DNA of 64,000 nucleotides from Circinella minor (Eukaryota > Mucoromycota > Mucoromycetes > Mucorales > Lichtheimiaceae), in NCBI GenBank assembly GCA_016758965.1, contig JAEPRB010000122.1, positions 58,222 to 122,221 of the forward strand, in the 5' to 3' direction. Shown piece after piece: positions 36,931 through 48,508 of the stretch; position 1 is the stretch's first letter, and every line of letters starts with the position of its first letter. The notes under the pieces were generated by a model. The model searched no databases. It was given only the letters and a program-made list of their open reading frames with translations, and was not told where the DNA came from. Made by a program: the position numbers and the translations under genes.

Positions 36931-37537
36931 GATTTACATATATCCTTAGATAATGTACAGAGGCTAAGCAGAAATATCGTGAATGGGATATAGAGTGAAT
37001 ATATTTTGACGATCTCTGAAAAGAAACTGTATAAAATCACGTAACCTACTCACCTATACAGGTGGTCAATGTACTAGGTCAAGATTTTTCTGGTCTTTTT
37101 TTAAAAAAAAGGTGTCGTAGCACTATTCAGCTGTATGCATTAATTACGGAAAATGACCCTGATCATAAATACATGTATACATTCATGTACTATTTATCGA
37201 TAGTAAAATGTTTTTAATAAAGATATATATTGTAATATGTAAAATAGGTTGAAAAGACGTTTTTTTTTCATTCTTATAAATAAGAGAAGAATAAAGTGAA
37301 TAAAGAAGAGAAAAGATGTAACAAAATCAAATAGTATTAAAAGCAATAACCCACTCATGTTTACTTGCCACTAGCTTACCACTAGTATGATACTTGTAAA
37401 GTATTCATTTATTTGTTTTTGTTTGAGTCTAGAAAATAAATTGACCCATAAATAAAAAAAAAAAAAAAACACTAAAAAAAGCGTACCTACCTTTCTTCTT
37501 TTTTTTTATGATTCAATTTTTTGCAAACTCAACCGAG
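36931..37537. other. Intergenic region, no gene recognised
   Basis: A+T-rich sequence with A runs between HET copy 2 and the PD-(D/E)xK-like pseudogene. Nothing else is visible. Confidence 0.5.
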
Positions 37538-40079
37538 AACAAATAAGTGGATGCTTTTGAAGACATTACCAAGTATGATCTTCAGTACATACTTCAAACA
37601 TTAAATGTCTCCAAAGACGACGCGCATTGGACGTAGAAAGGAGACATTTACAAAACTTTAAAAGGGGGTATTTTTTTTTTTAAAAAAAATGCTCGTGTCG
37701 CTTTTGAATTGTTAAAATCACGTAAATTTGAATTGAGTTTAGAGTGAAACTTGTGTTTCTTTTTTGCAATGTGATGAATATCGAACTAATCTTTTTTTGA
37801 AAAAATAAATAAATAAATTACAGAACATATCAAACGACAAAACAAACAAGCTCTTCTGGGAGACCCAAAGCAAAAAAGTTTGCAAACTTGCACTGGACCG
37901 CATGGTCAATGAAGTATGTTTTTTTCTACTTGTGTTCGTTTTCTATGGTGTTTTTGCTGACTGATTCTTATTGTTGATGCGTTTATAGGAAGAGCTCGCA
38001 AATCTGGAGCAAGCCACAGCTATCAAATTCTGAAAAACGTAATAATTCCGGTGAAGAATATGAAGGAAAAGTTGATGAAGAAGACAGAGCGAGGGTAGGT
38101 TTGGGTGATTTATTGGTATTGATTGAACAACTATTTCTATCAAATCAGAATTCACAGCATGTGAAATGAATTTTATTGACGGCCACTGAAATTTAATGAT
38201 AACAGTGGTTGGGTAGACGTGAAATTGACAGATTTTTAACAAACAGATATAACTATATATATAATGACTATTTAAGAACTTGAAATGGCATCTGCTAGGA
38301 CTTCTTGGACGGGACTTGGATGGGTCTCGAACGGGAGACCTGTTGGCAGCATTGGCTTTCTTCTTTTTCCTGGCGCACTCTTCCATTACGCCTGGGCACA
38401 AGGCCCAAAAGCAGTAAAAGAAAAAAGCATAGAAGATAAATTCCTTGCATTCCGCCAATTTTCCGCACGATGTGCCTCATCTGGAGATGGTGCATTCATA
38501 GAATCGCATATCTACGAGCTACTGTAAGTTCTGCCAGTGTTATATACCTTATGGGAGTGCTTTTTCTTAGGTTTTCTAACGATATACTAATATACCCTCT
38601 CAGTGTTTTTAAAAATATAATCTTGTTGAAACCATTCCAGCATTCTGAATCAATGCGTATATATTTTGATAATAGAACATTGAATGCATTGTATACAGAA
38701 CTTTTACAGCCTTTGTATGGGGAAAAACAAACTTTCGACCCTACTCTCGCATCGTTGGTCTCTGATGCTGTATACGTACGTATCATTTGTTAGTTATGTA
38801 TGATTTCATATTTGACTTATTTTTTTTTTCTTTTTCTTGTCAGTGTTATACCCAATCCACAGAAAATATTGGCGCAAACTCTGGCGCACTGATGGAATGT
38901 TCTAGAAAATTAATACTGATGAGCGCTGATCGGCCACGCTGTGAAGCTTCCGTATTATTTGGTTTGGGAAATTTGTAAGTGATGAATTAGGTCTATTCTC
39001 TTGCTGAGAGGTTAGTTGTACGTATCTGATCCACTAATGTTAAATACTCTATCTGGATCAAAATTTTATACGTAGGCTCCATAAATTACCAATACGGACG
39101 ATGATGGAAGGTGTGGTAATAGGGGAAACAGAGTTGTGGAGTTCGGCATTCGATCCAATCTTTTCACCAATATTGTCGAATCCAGAAAATCAAGTAATTT
39201 TAAGCTGGTAAATACATTTTTCCCATCTGCCTTCTTGTTGCTAACACAACTCGGCATTGGGCGAAAAGTGAGACATCACGCTGTTTTGAAAGAGCGTGAT
39301 CGTTGTCTGGCGCACTGTTAGGATCACTGAATAAATAAATAAGCGCCATGGAGTACGTATCTCCAGGAACCATAGATGGTATTTGCATTTGATCATTTGT
39401 CGTAATATTTATAACATGCAAATGAAAAAAAAGCTAATGTATAAAAAATATTGTATTCATATTATATTTTTATTTTACTAGGTCCAATGTCATTCTATTG
39501 GAAGGCAGGCCCATTCCTCATATAGTGTAAGTGAGACCAGATGCACTGGTCTGTGAGATTGACCAACTCTCTTGGGGGAGATCTTTGGGATTTGGAGAAG
39601 TTAAACTAAGAGAATCAAAACCCAACCTTGATGCTCTTGGTTGTGACTTGTTGCGACTCGCTGATCTGACACAACATGCTTCAGCTGAATTGAATGCATC
39701 TTTCTCCTTTCAAATACATGGTAAGCTCTTGGTATATATTTATGAAGCCATGATGGTACATCATATCAATTATACTTACTTTTACATAAAAGGTTACAAT
39801 TTAAAGGCATATATAACAACTACCATCTCAAACACATCCATCACATCAATGTTGGAAATCTTGTCTTTGGAATTTCCTAAAAGTGTTGAAGATCTTCACT
39901 CATTTGTATCTCGTCAAAGCCTGGATAAGTTAGTCCGCCTTCATAAAGTTTTTTGGAACAATTGTCTCCAAGAAAAAAATGATGGCAGCTCACAAGAAAG
40001 TACTTTAGATATTGCTGTTTTACATGCTATTAAACAGTCCTCACCAGACCGTAGCCGTAAAAACACAAATCAGTACTAG
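37538..40079 (+). pseudogene. Multi-exon pseudogene with PD-(D/E)xK-like C-terminal region
   Basis: Plausible exons are about 37538-37670, 37824-37913, 37989-38094, about 38417-38523, 38571-38775, 38844-38974, 39076-39207 and 39482-40079. Most donor and acceptor pairs keep phase. Lesions are a TAG at 37634-37636, a one-base frameshift near 38030 (before SEKRNNSGEEYEGKVDEED), and a TAA at 39528-39530, one base from Ser. The last exon reads RPDALVCEIDQL, then SLGFGEVKL, which matches the spacing of a PD-(D/E)xK nuclease core (D...E-x-K). CDLLRLADLTQ and FQIHGKLLVYIYEAM follow. The family looks like a repeated fungal hypothetical protein; this is recollection, not verified. It could instead be a live gene with two alleles or sequencing errors. 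Confidence 0.55.
38285..38416. repeat. Possible short interspersed repeat within the pseudogene
   Basis: This G+C-rich island in A+T-rich surroundings contains ACTTGGATGGGT (like the 3' part of 5S rRNA) and GGTCTC/GAGACC inverted arms around GAACGG. On the minus strand CCGTTCGAGACC resembles a pol III B box. It is open in several frames on both strands. It may be a SINE-like insertion before exon 38417-38523; evidence is weak. Confidence 0.25.
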
Positions 40080-40252
40080 TTCCATCAGCAATCATATTTT
40101 AAATGGTTCTTTTTGACATATCATTATACCCTCTCTCTCTCTCTCTCTCTTCTCCAAACACACACACGCAGCATTCATCAAAAAAATACAATTTGATATT
40201 TTCACTCACTGAGGTGTACAATAGAATAATAATTTAATTCGACACCAAAAAA

Positions 40253-40295
<43 letters not shown>

Positions 40296-41915
40296 AGTCC
40301 TTTGAAACAGTGTTTATTCTTAAAAATAAGATAAAGGTTATTATTCTATGTACTAGGTGGTCTATTTATATGAATTGTTTATTATGATGAGTTATTTCTG
40401 GTATGTCATCTGAAGAATGTATCTTAAAATTTTTTATCTTAAGGTACAGTATGATAACCTTGTTCTTAGGATGATCCTTTTTAGCTTTATCAGGGTTAGA
40501 CCCGGTATTTTTACATGACACTACACTCACCACCTAATTTTATCACCTTCCTTGTTTGTTACCATCTAGTCATTATTATCATTGTACACATCAATCATAT
40601 TATCACTATATCAATTATTATATGATATCATAACTTATACCATCATTATAAATCAAAAAACCATCATATATATATATATATATATATTTACTACTACTTT
40701 AGCATTGTTTCAATCTAGAAAAAAAATGTTACAAAATAAAAAAAAATTTACCCCAGTTGAGCTGTACATAAATCCTGTAATAATTGTGATTAAAAGCAAA
40801 AACTACTTTTTTTATTCCATATAAAAATATTATATATTGATCAATATACTTTTTTTTAGCTCTAAAAAAATGGATGTTGATTGGATTCTGTGTACCTGTT
40901 TAGAAACATGGTAGTTACAAGTGGTTGATGCCATAAAATATTAGTTGAAGAAACTTGCGTATGAACGCTTAATATGATACACATACGAGAATGGTAAAAA
41001 AAAGCCACCTTATTAGAAGCCTAATTTTTAGAGTAGTAATTACAAATTAGCTTAACTACTAAGTATTCACAAAGTGTACATTAGAATTCTCTATTCTGGA
41101 CATTTGGTCTTCAAAAAATCATAATAATTAAACATTATTATCATAGCGGGAAAAAAAGTATAAACTGTATATAAGTATCTGATGAATTGACTTTTTTCTG
41201 TTTACCTATGATATCAATAAAATTAAGTTATGACCTCCGTTGTCAATTTCTTTTGTAATACTTACATGATTAATGAAAAAAAGCTATTATGTAGTGGCTA
41301 TAAGATAACAAGTCGATACGTAAATAAATTATATGAAGTTTTAATATACATATGTACATAGCAACAAAACTACAGTAATTCATGCCAAATTATTCCAAAA
41401 TATTTACCAATTACATTCTCAGTTCATCACCAATATGTAGCTTAGATATATAAAGTACAAAGACATGAAAAAATTAGATTAATTTTGTACGTATGTATAT
41501 TTTTCTGTTATAACATAGTATTCACTCAATGAAAGAAATCTTAGAGGAATGTAAATGTCGTTTATATATTATGTCATACGTATATATACACGACATTAAT
41601 AGTCAATATATCCAACTTTTTCATATGAATAAAAAAATATCAACTTTTTTTTTGGTTTCTCAATCTTTATTTCTCTTCTTCCACCTAAAAAATCTTTTTG
41701 ATTGTGGTTTAACTAAATAATGTGTCTTTTTAATCATTCTTTAATTATCACTTTGATTTGATCCCACAAATTCATGTTAATTCCTCCATCCCACCCAAAT
41801 ATAGAAATCGGGAATTCAATTGATGACGACACCTTACAATCTACTTGTGTGTTTTTTTTGAGCCAGCTAAAATTAATCCTGTTTTTTTTTACACTACAAC
41901 TTTTAACAATAAATC
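40080..41915. other. Intergenic region with homopolymers
   Basis: Contains a (CT)n tract at about 40132-40150, an A38 run at 40256-40293 and a TA tract near 40667-40687. No gene recognised. The 3' part is the promoter of the complex I subunit gene. Confidence 0.55.
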
Positions 41916-42416
41916 ATGTTGGCTAGAGTTCTTTCACGATCCTCGAGACTTACCACTCGTTCCACTTTAATGCGTCGTGGTGGTGGTGGTAACCAATCAT
42001 GGAATGAACCTGGAGGTTACCTTTTCGGTGAAAAGGTAAATTTTAATTCCTTTTTTTTTTTTTCAACAATGGACGATACGAACAACAACAATAAAAAAAA
42101 ACGAATGAACATTGATTGAATTCGATAACTCTTTTTTTTAGAACCGCGTCAAAGAAGAATGGGAAAGCATTTACTATTGGGGTATGGGTGGTGGTTGTGC
42201 TTTGATGGCCGCTGCTTTGTATTATAAGCCTGATACCAGGTAAAAACACAGAAATAGATAGATATAGAATAATAAGAAAAGGAATATGAATATATATATT
42301 ATATATCAAAAACTAACACTCAATTTTATTATAGTGTTACTACTTGGGCTACCAAAGAAGCTGAAAAACAATTAAAAGAAAAGGGTATTAAACTCGATTT
42401 TGAAAAGACCGTTTAA
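41916..42416 (+). CDS. NDUFB11: NADH:ubiquinone oxidoreductase ESSS subunit (NDUFB11-like), 99 aa
   Basis: Three exons (41916-42035, 42142-42239, 42335-42416) with phases 0 and 2 give 99 residues. This is an accessory subunit in the membrane arm of mitochondrial complex I. The basic N-terminus (MLARVLSRSSRLTTRSTLMR) is a likely matrix targeting sequence. The fungal ESSS pattern follows: NEPGGYLFGEK, VKEEWESIYYWGM, one membrane helix (GGGCALMAAALYY) and KPDTSVTTWATKEAEKQLKE. It is convergent with the 931-residue gene, with about 210 bp between stops. Its presence agrees with an aerobic filamentous fungus that keeps complex I. Confidence 0.88.
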
Positions 42417-42625
42417 ATTCAGAATTTATTAGAACACACGCTACAACACAACACGCTACAACACATAAACATTACAAACAACCCATACGTCGATTTTATT
42501 ATATATATGTAAATATATAATAAAAACAAATAAAATAAACACCATTCAACAAAAAAAAACCCCAAAATATCACCATAAAAAAACTAATAATTTTTAACGT
42601 TGGAAGGATGTTGTGGTATATAAAT

Positions 42626-45600
42626 TTATTGATGTTGATGTACAATACGACTTTTTGGTCGTGATGAAGGGTCCGTGGTAGTAGAAGAGGAAGAAGAAGA
42701 AGAGATACCAGCAGCAGCAGCAGAAGAAGAAGAAGAGGAGGATGATAAAAGTGTAGTAGGAGTAGTATTATTATTATTGAAAGGATGAGGATGAGAATAA
42801 GAGGTAGATGATAAAGCAGGTTGAGATGGTTTTTTTAATGAAGATTTTGTATTCATATGATCAAGGTTTTTATTATGATTACTACCTGATGCTACAGAAC
42901 GTAAACTAGCTTTTTTAACAGCTCTATCTCTTTCAATAAGATATTCAGTATATGTACGCCAAAGTTTACGTGGAAATAATATTACAGTTCTACCCCATTT
43001 TAATCCACATATTATAATCCATACAAGTAATGCGAATACTAAATATATGTATTAATGATCATTATTTTTTTTTTTCAGTTTAGGCTGCAAAGGTATTCTT
43101 TTATATAACTTTAAAAACTTACATGTGAGTAAATAAGAGAGTAAAGCATAACCTGTATCAAGCCATGGATTTTTTGCACGATTAGCAAGAATAGATTCTA
43201 CATCTACTTCAAGTTTTTTAAGCTATAATTTTTTTTATAAAATGTCAGTTAGTTAAAAATAAAAGTGGAAAGGATATATATATATATATATGATACTTAC
43301 AGCAGAATAATGTGCTTCTGGAATATCTTTAATATAAGAAGACATACGTTGACGTGTATCATTAATATCAATTTGTATATTACGAATTAATTCTTCAGTT
43401 ACTTTTAATTCATTTTTAAATTCGGACATTTCATTTTCCAATGCAGAAACACCTAGTCTAACTTCTTCTTGACGATAATCAAATGGATTTACAGAATTAT
43501 AAGGTAAATGAGGGTCCGATATATGTGGATCCAATAAAAATGATGAAGGAACATGACGAGTAGAAGATGAAGGACGTCTTGATTGTTGTTGTGATCGATT
43601 AGATGTGGATATATTTGAAGATAATGTTGACGTTGTTGTACTTGAAGAAGATTGTGTATGAAGTGAAAATGCGGATGGTTTTTTCTTAATATCTTCTTCT
43701 TTTTCTTTAGCAGCGGCAGCTTCTTTAATACTATGAATACTTGTATTGGATGTTTGTCGACCTTTACTATTAACAGGAGTTGGCCACGTGAAATCATGTA
43801 CTTCATCATCAAATGTTAATGCATCCATTGCTTGTTTATTATCATTCATAAATTGCTATTTAATCAATTTATCTCTTTATTAGTTGATGTGTGTGTAAAC
43901 TCCAATACATAATAGAAGAAGAAGAATTATTTTTACCTTTGCATCCTGTGTTAGTTTTTGTAATGTTTCAATTTTATGGTCTACTTTGGTTAATAAACTT
44001 TGTATTTCTTCTGGTCGATTAATTCTAAAATATAATTAATAGAATCGTACGTAATTTTTTTTTTTGAAAATGTTAACGATAATAAATAAAAAAAAGGGAG
44101 GGGGGTGATGGAATTATATCTAAAAAGACTTACTCTTCATCTTCTATTTCATCACCTAACATCGATACATGTAAATCCAGCAAGTAGCCTATATATAGCC
44201 ATGGAATATATAAAAATATTAGATGAGAGGGATTACAATATATTAAGTCCATAATAGAAAAAAAAAGAGTGGGGGTGATTATTTAACTTGCCATTTTTCA
44301 TTGAATGTCCATCTGTTAAATGAACCAATTTAACAAATTCAACTCTATCAGAACGACTTGCACGAACAATGGCAATTTTTTTTGTCATGATAGAATCGTT
44401 ATCATCTAATCCTTCTTCGTTATGATCATAAGGATAAAGAACCGTTGAAATCAATTCATGCCCATCCACAATATCATCATCTTCATCTTCTTCCTCTTCA
44501 TCATTTTTAAAATACATTTTAACCCGTCGTTCTTCTACTTGCATTTTTCCTTGTTTTTCATATTCATTGAGTAGACTCAATACTTCAGATGGTAATGTAT
44601 CATAATCTAACATGATTCGTTTTTCTTCCTCCTGCTCTTCTTCTTGTCCCTCTTCTTCTTCTTCTGCGCTTGCTATATCAATACTACTTGTATTACTTTC
44701 TATATCTTCTGACTTCTTGAAATCATTATCATCACTTAAATCCGTATCATTATGATGCAATACATCTGATCCCAATATATTATTATTATCACCATTTGAT
44801 ATAAACTATTATAAAAATATTATATGATTAAAATAAACTGACAAATCCATCCATCCATCCTTCTTTTTTTTTTTTTCTGTTACCTCTGGCGTAGAAAACA
44901 AAGGAATATCTTTTGTTTGTACACTATCTAATGAATGTCTACGTTGAGCTTGAAATTTGTTCGATTTTTTATTCGGTGACAAAGATAATGCCATTGCTCC
45001 CATCCTATGTTGTTGTGCTTCAGAAGATGTTCTTCGATGTGTTGAAGCAGTTCTTTCAAGTTTTATTGGAGATGATATTGAAATTTTTCTATTATAATCA
45101 GGATGATCTGAATTGGAATCCATTCCTACTTTAGGAAAAGCAACACTTATCGGATGATGATGGGCGGACATGAATTGTTTTGTTGGGTCCATCGATTCAC
45201 AATTATAATCACTTTTAGGTAATGTTGTTGTCATGGTACTGCTATTATTACTACTGCTTTGATGACTTGCATCTCTTACCATAGAAACAGATGTTTCATT
45301 ATTATCTATGGTTGTTGCACGATTTTTTCCTTTATCTCGTTTCATCCAATGCTTATACCATGATCTTCGGTTTTCATTATTATTATGATGGGTATTTCGA
45401 TTGGAAGGTGAAGGAGTTGATAAAGAAGGTCGAGTAGGTGATGGATTATTATTATTCATATTATTTAATTCTGATGTTGAAATGATTGTAGGTAAATGTT
45501 CAGCACTTGCAAATGTTCGTTCTTTTTTTGTTTCCATACGATGATGATGATGATGGTGCTTAGGAGTATTACTATTGTTACTACTACTACTGGTAGTAGT

Positions 45601-46045
45601 AGTAGAACTTGTACCAGTGGTATTACGATCTGGTAATTGGGCTGTCATTTTTGTTAAATTGATAATATCTTCATTGGATACTTCTAATAGTTCCTTGGCT
45701 ACCAAATAATATAATAATAATAATAAATAAATCGAGTAAATAAAAGTTGAAAGAAAAAGAAGAATGAAAAAAAAATATATTTATAAAACCTTTTTTTTGT
45801 TGTTGTTGAGAATCCTTTGAAATACTCATATTATTTGATGCTATTGCTTTATCTGATTTTTTCATTGTCTTTCTATTCGATGATCCATTTTTAGTACCTT
45901 CCAAAGTAATATGACTATCATCACTTTTTGTTCTCTTTGTTATTGATTTTTTCTCGGAAACAGGTGAACCATATTCTAACCAACCGCGTGACCCTTCCAT
46001 AGTAAAAGGATCCGTTGCAATAGATTTTGATTCTTCTTTTGACAT
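42626..46045 (-). CDS. Large single-pass membrane protein with acidic and coiled-coil regions, 931 aa, unknown
   Basis: Eight exons: 46045-45790, 45698-44884, 44805-44292, 44188-44134, 44024-43937, 43855-43301, 43222-43123 and 43038-42626. They join in one frame if intron 3 uses a GC donor. Residues 1-350 are Ser/Asn/His-rich and basic, probably disordered. Exon 3 has a strongly acidic stretch (EEEEEGQEEEQEEEK) and a more folded part (YDTLPSEVLSLLNEYEKQ, KKIAIVRASRSDRVEFVKLV). A coiled coil precedes the membrane (LENEMSEFKNELKVTEELI). One helix, LLSYLLTLFALLVWIIICG (about 787-805), anchors it, followed by a basic then Ser/Ala-rich tail. The layout suggests an endomembrane- or nuclear-envelope-anchored scaffold. 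I do not recognise the family. Confidence 0.75.
44189..44291 (-). other. GC-AG intron in the 931-residue gene
   Basis: The donor reads AATG|GCAAGTT and the acceptor TATATAG|GCTACTT. Using the GC donor gives SMKNGYLLDLHVSMLGDE in frame. The adjacent GT (AA|GTTAAA) shifts the frame and hits a stop within 15 codons. Confidence 0.7.
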
Positions 46046-48508
46046 TATTTTTCTAGGGGAAAAGAGGGGGGATTCAATTTAGGTGAAAAAAAAACGTTGT
46101 TTAGAATGAAAGTGTTTCTTGACAATGAAATATATATAATGGTTTCCCAATTCATTAAAATAGTCGGTGGTTGAGAAATATTGTATTTCAAAAATAATTA
46201 TAGGTAATCCAGAAGATAATTTAGAAAAAAAAAAAAAAAAAAAGAGTTGGAAAAGAAAAATATGGGGTGCGCATAAAGCAGGGAACTTTCTTTTTTAAAA
46301 AATCACAGGCAAAAAAAAAAAAAAAGTTCCCGTCGTCGTCTTTTTTTTTTATTATTATATGAAGTTGTCCCCTTTATTTTAGTTTATTTAGGCTTTTTTT
46401 TTTTTTTTTTTTTGGTTACTATACAATTTTGTAATTTTCTTCAACAATGTTCTTATTCTTATTTTAATTAAATTAGAACAAAACTATATATTTTTCTTTT
46501 AGAAAATGAGATGGGAGAAGTGAAAAAAAATTAGATACAGAAGTTGACCCCTCCCAAGAGAAGAAAAAGAGATCGGCGACACAAGAAAAATCCCTGCATG
46601 AATTTTATCAATGCAAAAAAGAGAAAAGCACACATATAAAAACAATGTATTATATATGTCTTAAAATGAAGAAGAATTCACCAATGCATAACACATTTTT
46701 TTTTTCATTTTAATATAATAACTAACAAACTTTATATATTTATACGTATAAAATTTCATTTCAATTAAAATGTACAGAACAATGACGATTCATATTATCA
46801 ACATCAGCACCCACCAAATTAAATTTTACGTAATCTTTCTGATTAATTTAACTATCAAATAATAAAATAAATGAATCATATTACCTGGTGCAATACTTTC
46901 AGCATTTGGATCTAGATGGTCAATACTTTTAAATAACTACGTATTACTACTATTTATTGATGTTCAAAGTCGAATCCAAACCAACCACTTTCAAAACTAC
47001 GATTTGACAGGTTCTTACAACAATGGTAATACTAATATTACTATCAATATAAAGGCTTGATAATAATAATAATAACCGATAAAGAGGATAGAAAACAAAA
47101 AAAAAGTAGTAGTACTTACTACTACATCATATTTTCAAAGAATACGTAAGATACCCTTATGCAAGGAAATTACCAGACATAACTATTTTAATATTATAAA
47201 ATATGTTATAGATGAGACACACTGTATGAAATAAAAAAAAAAAAAAAGAAATTGGATAGTCTATGATACTAAGAACGAAAGGGAGCTAACAAAATATCAC
47301 TTTTTTTTTTGCCTCCAGTTAACTTATACGTATGTCGCGAATTAGTGTTCTTCACGAATCGAATGGGTGAAAGATATGTGTATATATTTGCTGAAAGGAT
47401 TAAAGTAATTATTGACCACAAGCCTATAGGTGAGGTTTATTAGTCTTTCATCTTGATAAAATTTAAGTTTTCATCATTGTTATTTTATTTTCTCTTTTAC
47501 GTTTCTCGTTATTTTCAGTTATATTCTACTCGACATATATCAAATACTATCATTTCCTTTCTACCAAAAAAGAAAAAAATGCTTTATTTGGCAACAGGTT
47601 TTTTATTTCTATAGAAATAAGTGTTTGGAGTGAATTAGATTCTCAGACCCAAAAAGTTAAGCTAGAGAAATGTAATTACCCTTTCTGTCCTGTTATGTAA
47701 AAAAACAGTCTGGTTGCTTATTACGTTTTTGTTGCTGGTGATAAACTGGATAACGACATATCAAATATGTCTATTTAAAAAAAGACATTATACTAAAGCA
47801 ATCATTACATAGATTTAACGAAATATACAAGTTCTTTTTTTATAGTAAATGAAATATGATAGATTATATACGTATCCAACCCATAAAAATTAGATTTGAA
47901 GTTTTTGTTTTTCATAGTTTACAAATTCACAGAGAATTTCTGAACTAGAGTACTTATCTATGGTGTTTCTATTTATAGTCTGTACTTCATCTAAACCCAT
48001 AGAAGAAGTCTATCGTCTCCTACTGTACCTTTTTTCTTTGATTTTTTTTTGATTGTGTAACATTCACGTCTGTAAGTAGGCTTAGCCAGATAAAAATACT
48101 ACTTGGTTCTAAACCTTATTATTTTCTTGAAAATAAAATAAACCGATGGGAAAATACAACTTTTTTTTCTACTTTTTAGTTTATATTTTTCTTTAGTTTT
48201 TTTTTTTTTTATTTACTCCATCAACCCTACGTATATTAAACAGGGTTCAATATATAAGAAACAAATATAATTTGTTTGGTATTGAACTACGTACGTACCT
48301 AATTATTTGTCAATTAGAAAACGACACTCATAAAAATTATTGCTATTATTTGACTCGTATAAAAATTTACTTCTGTCCGTTTTCTTTTTATCTATTATTT
48401 CACTTTAATTTGATGTATGCTTATTACATACTATTATTCCTCAATTATGAAATAAGATATTTATCCACGTACTGACAAGATTTTTTATATTTAAAATAGA
48501 AAAAAAAA
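46046..48508. other. Intergenic region and promoter of HET copy 3
   Basis: Homopolymer A and T runs cluster at 46228-46420. No gene recognised. The last 550 bp hold motifs shared with other HET copies (separate entry). Confidence 0.5.
47965..48508 (+). promoter_or_regulatory. Upstream region of HET copy 3 with conserved motifs
   Basis: In order: GTTTCTATTTATAGTCTGTA (about 47964-47983), TTGATTGTGTAACAT (48049-48063) and AGGCTTAGCCAGA (48078-48090), the last about 420 bp before the ATG. The same order occurs before copy 4 (about 53876, 53959, 53986) and, for the palindrome, copy 2. Confidence 0.55.

Noticed and set aside
38300..38345. Possible tRNA from the GTTCGAGACC box
   Set aside because: The inverted arms do not have T-arm geometry and no D-arm, anticodon or acceptor stem can be built.
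40256..40293. A38 run as a poly(A) tail of a retrocopy
   Set aside because: The neighbouring pseudogene keeps introns, and similar A or T runs occur throughout the window.
43489..43812. His/Leu-rich frame overlapping exon 6 of the 931-residue gene
   Set aside because: Alternative frame of a supported exon whose splice phases fit only the other frame.
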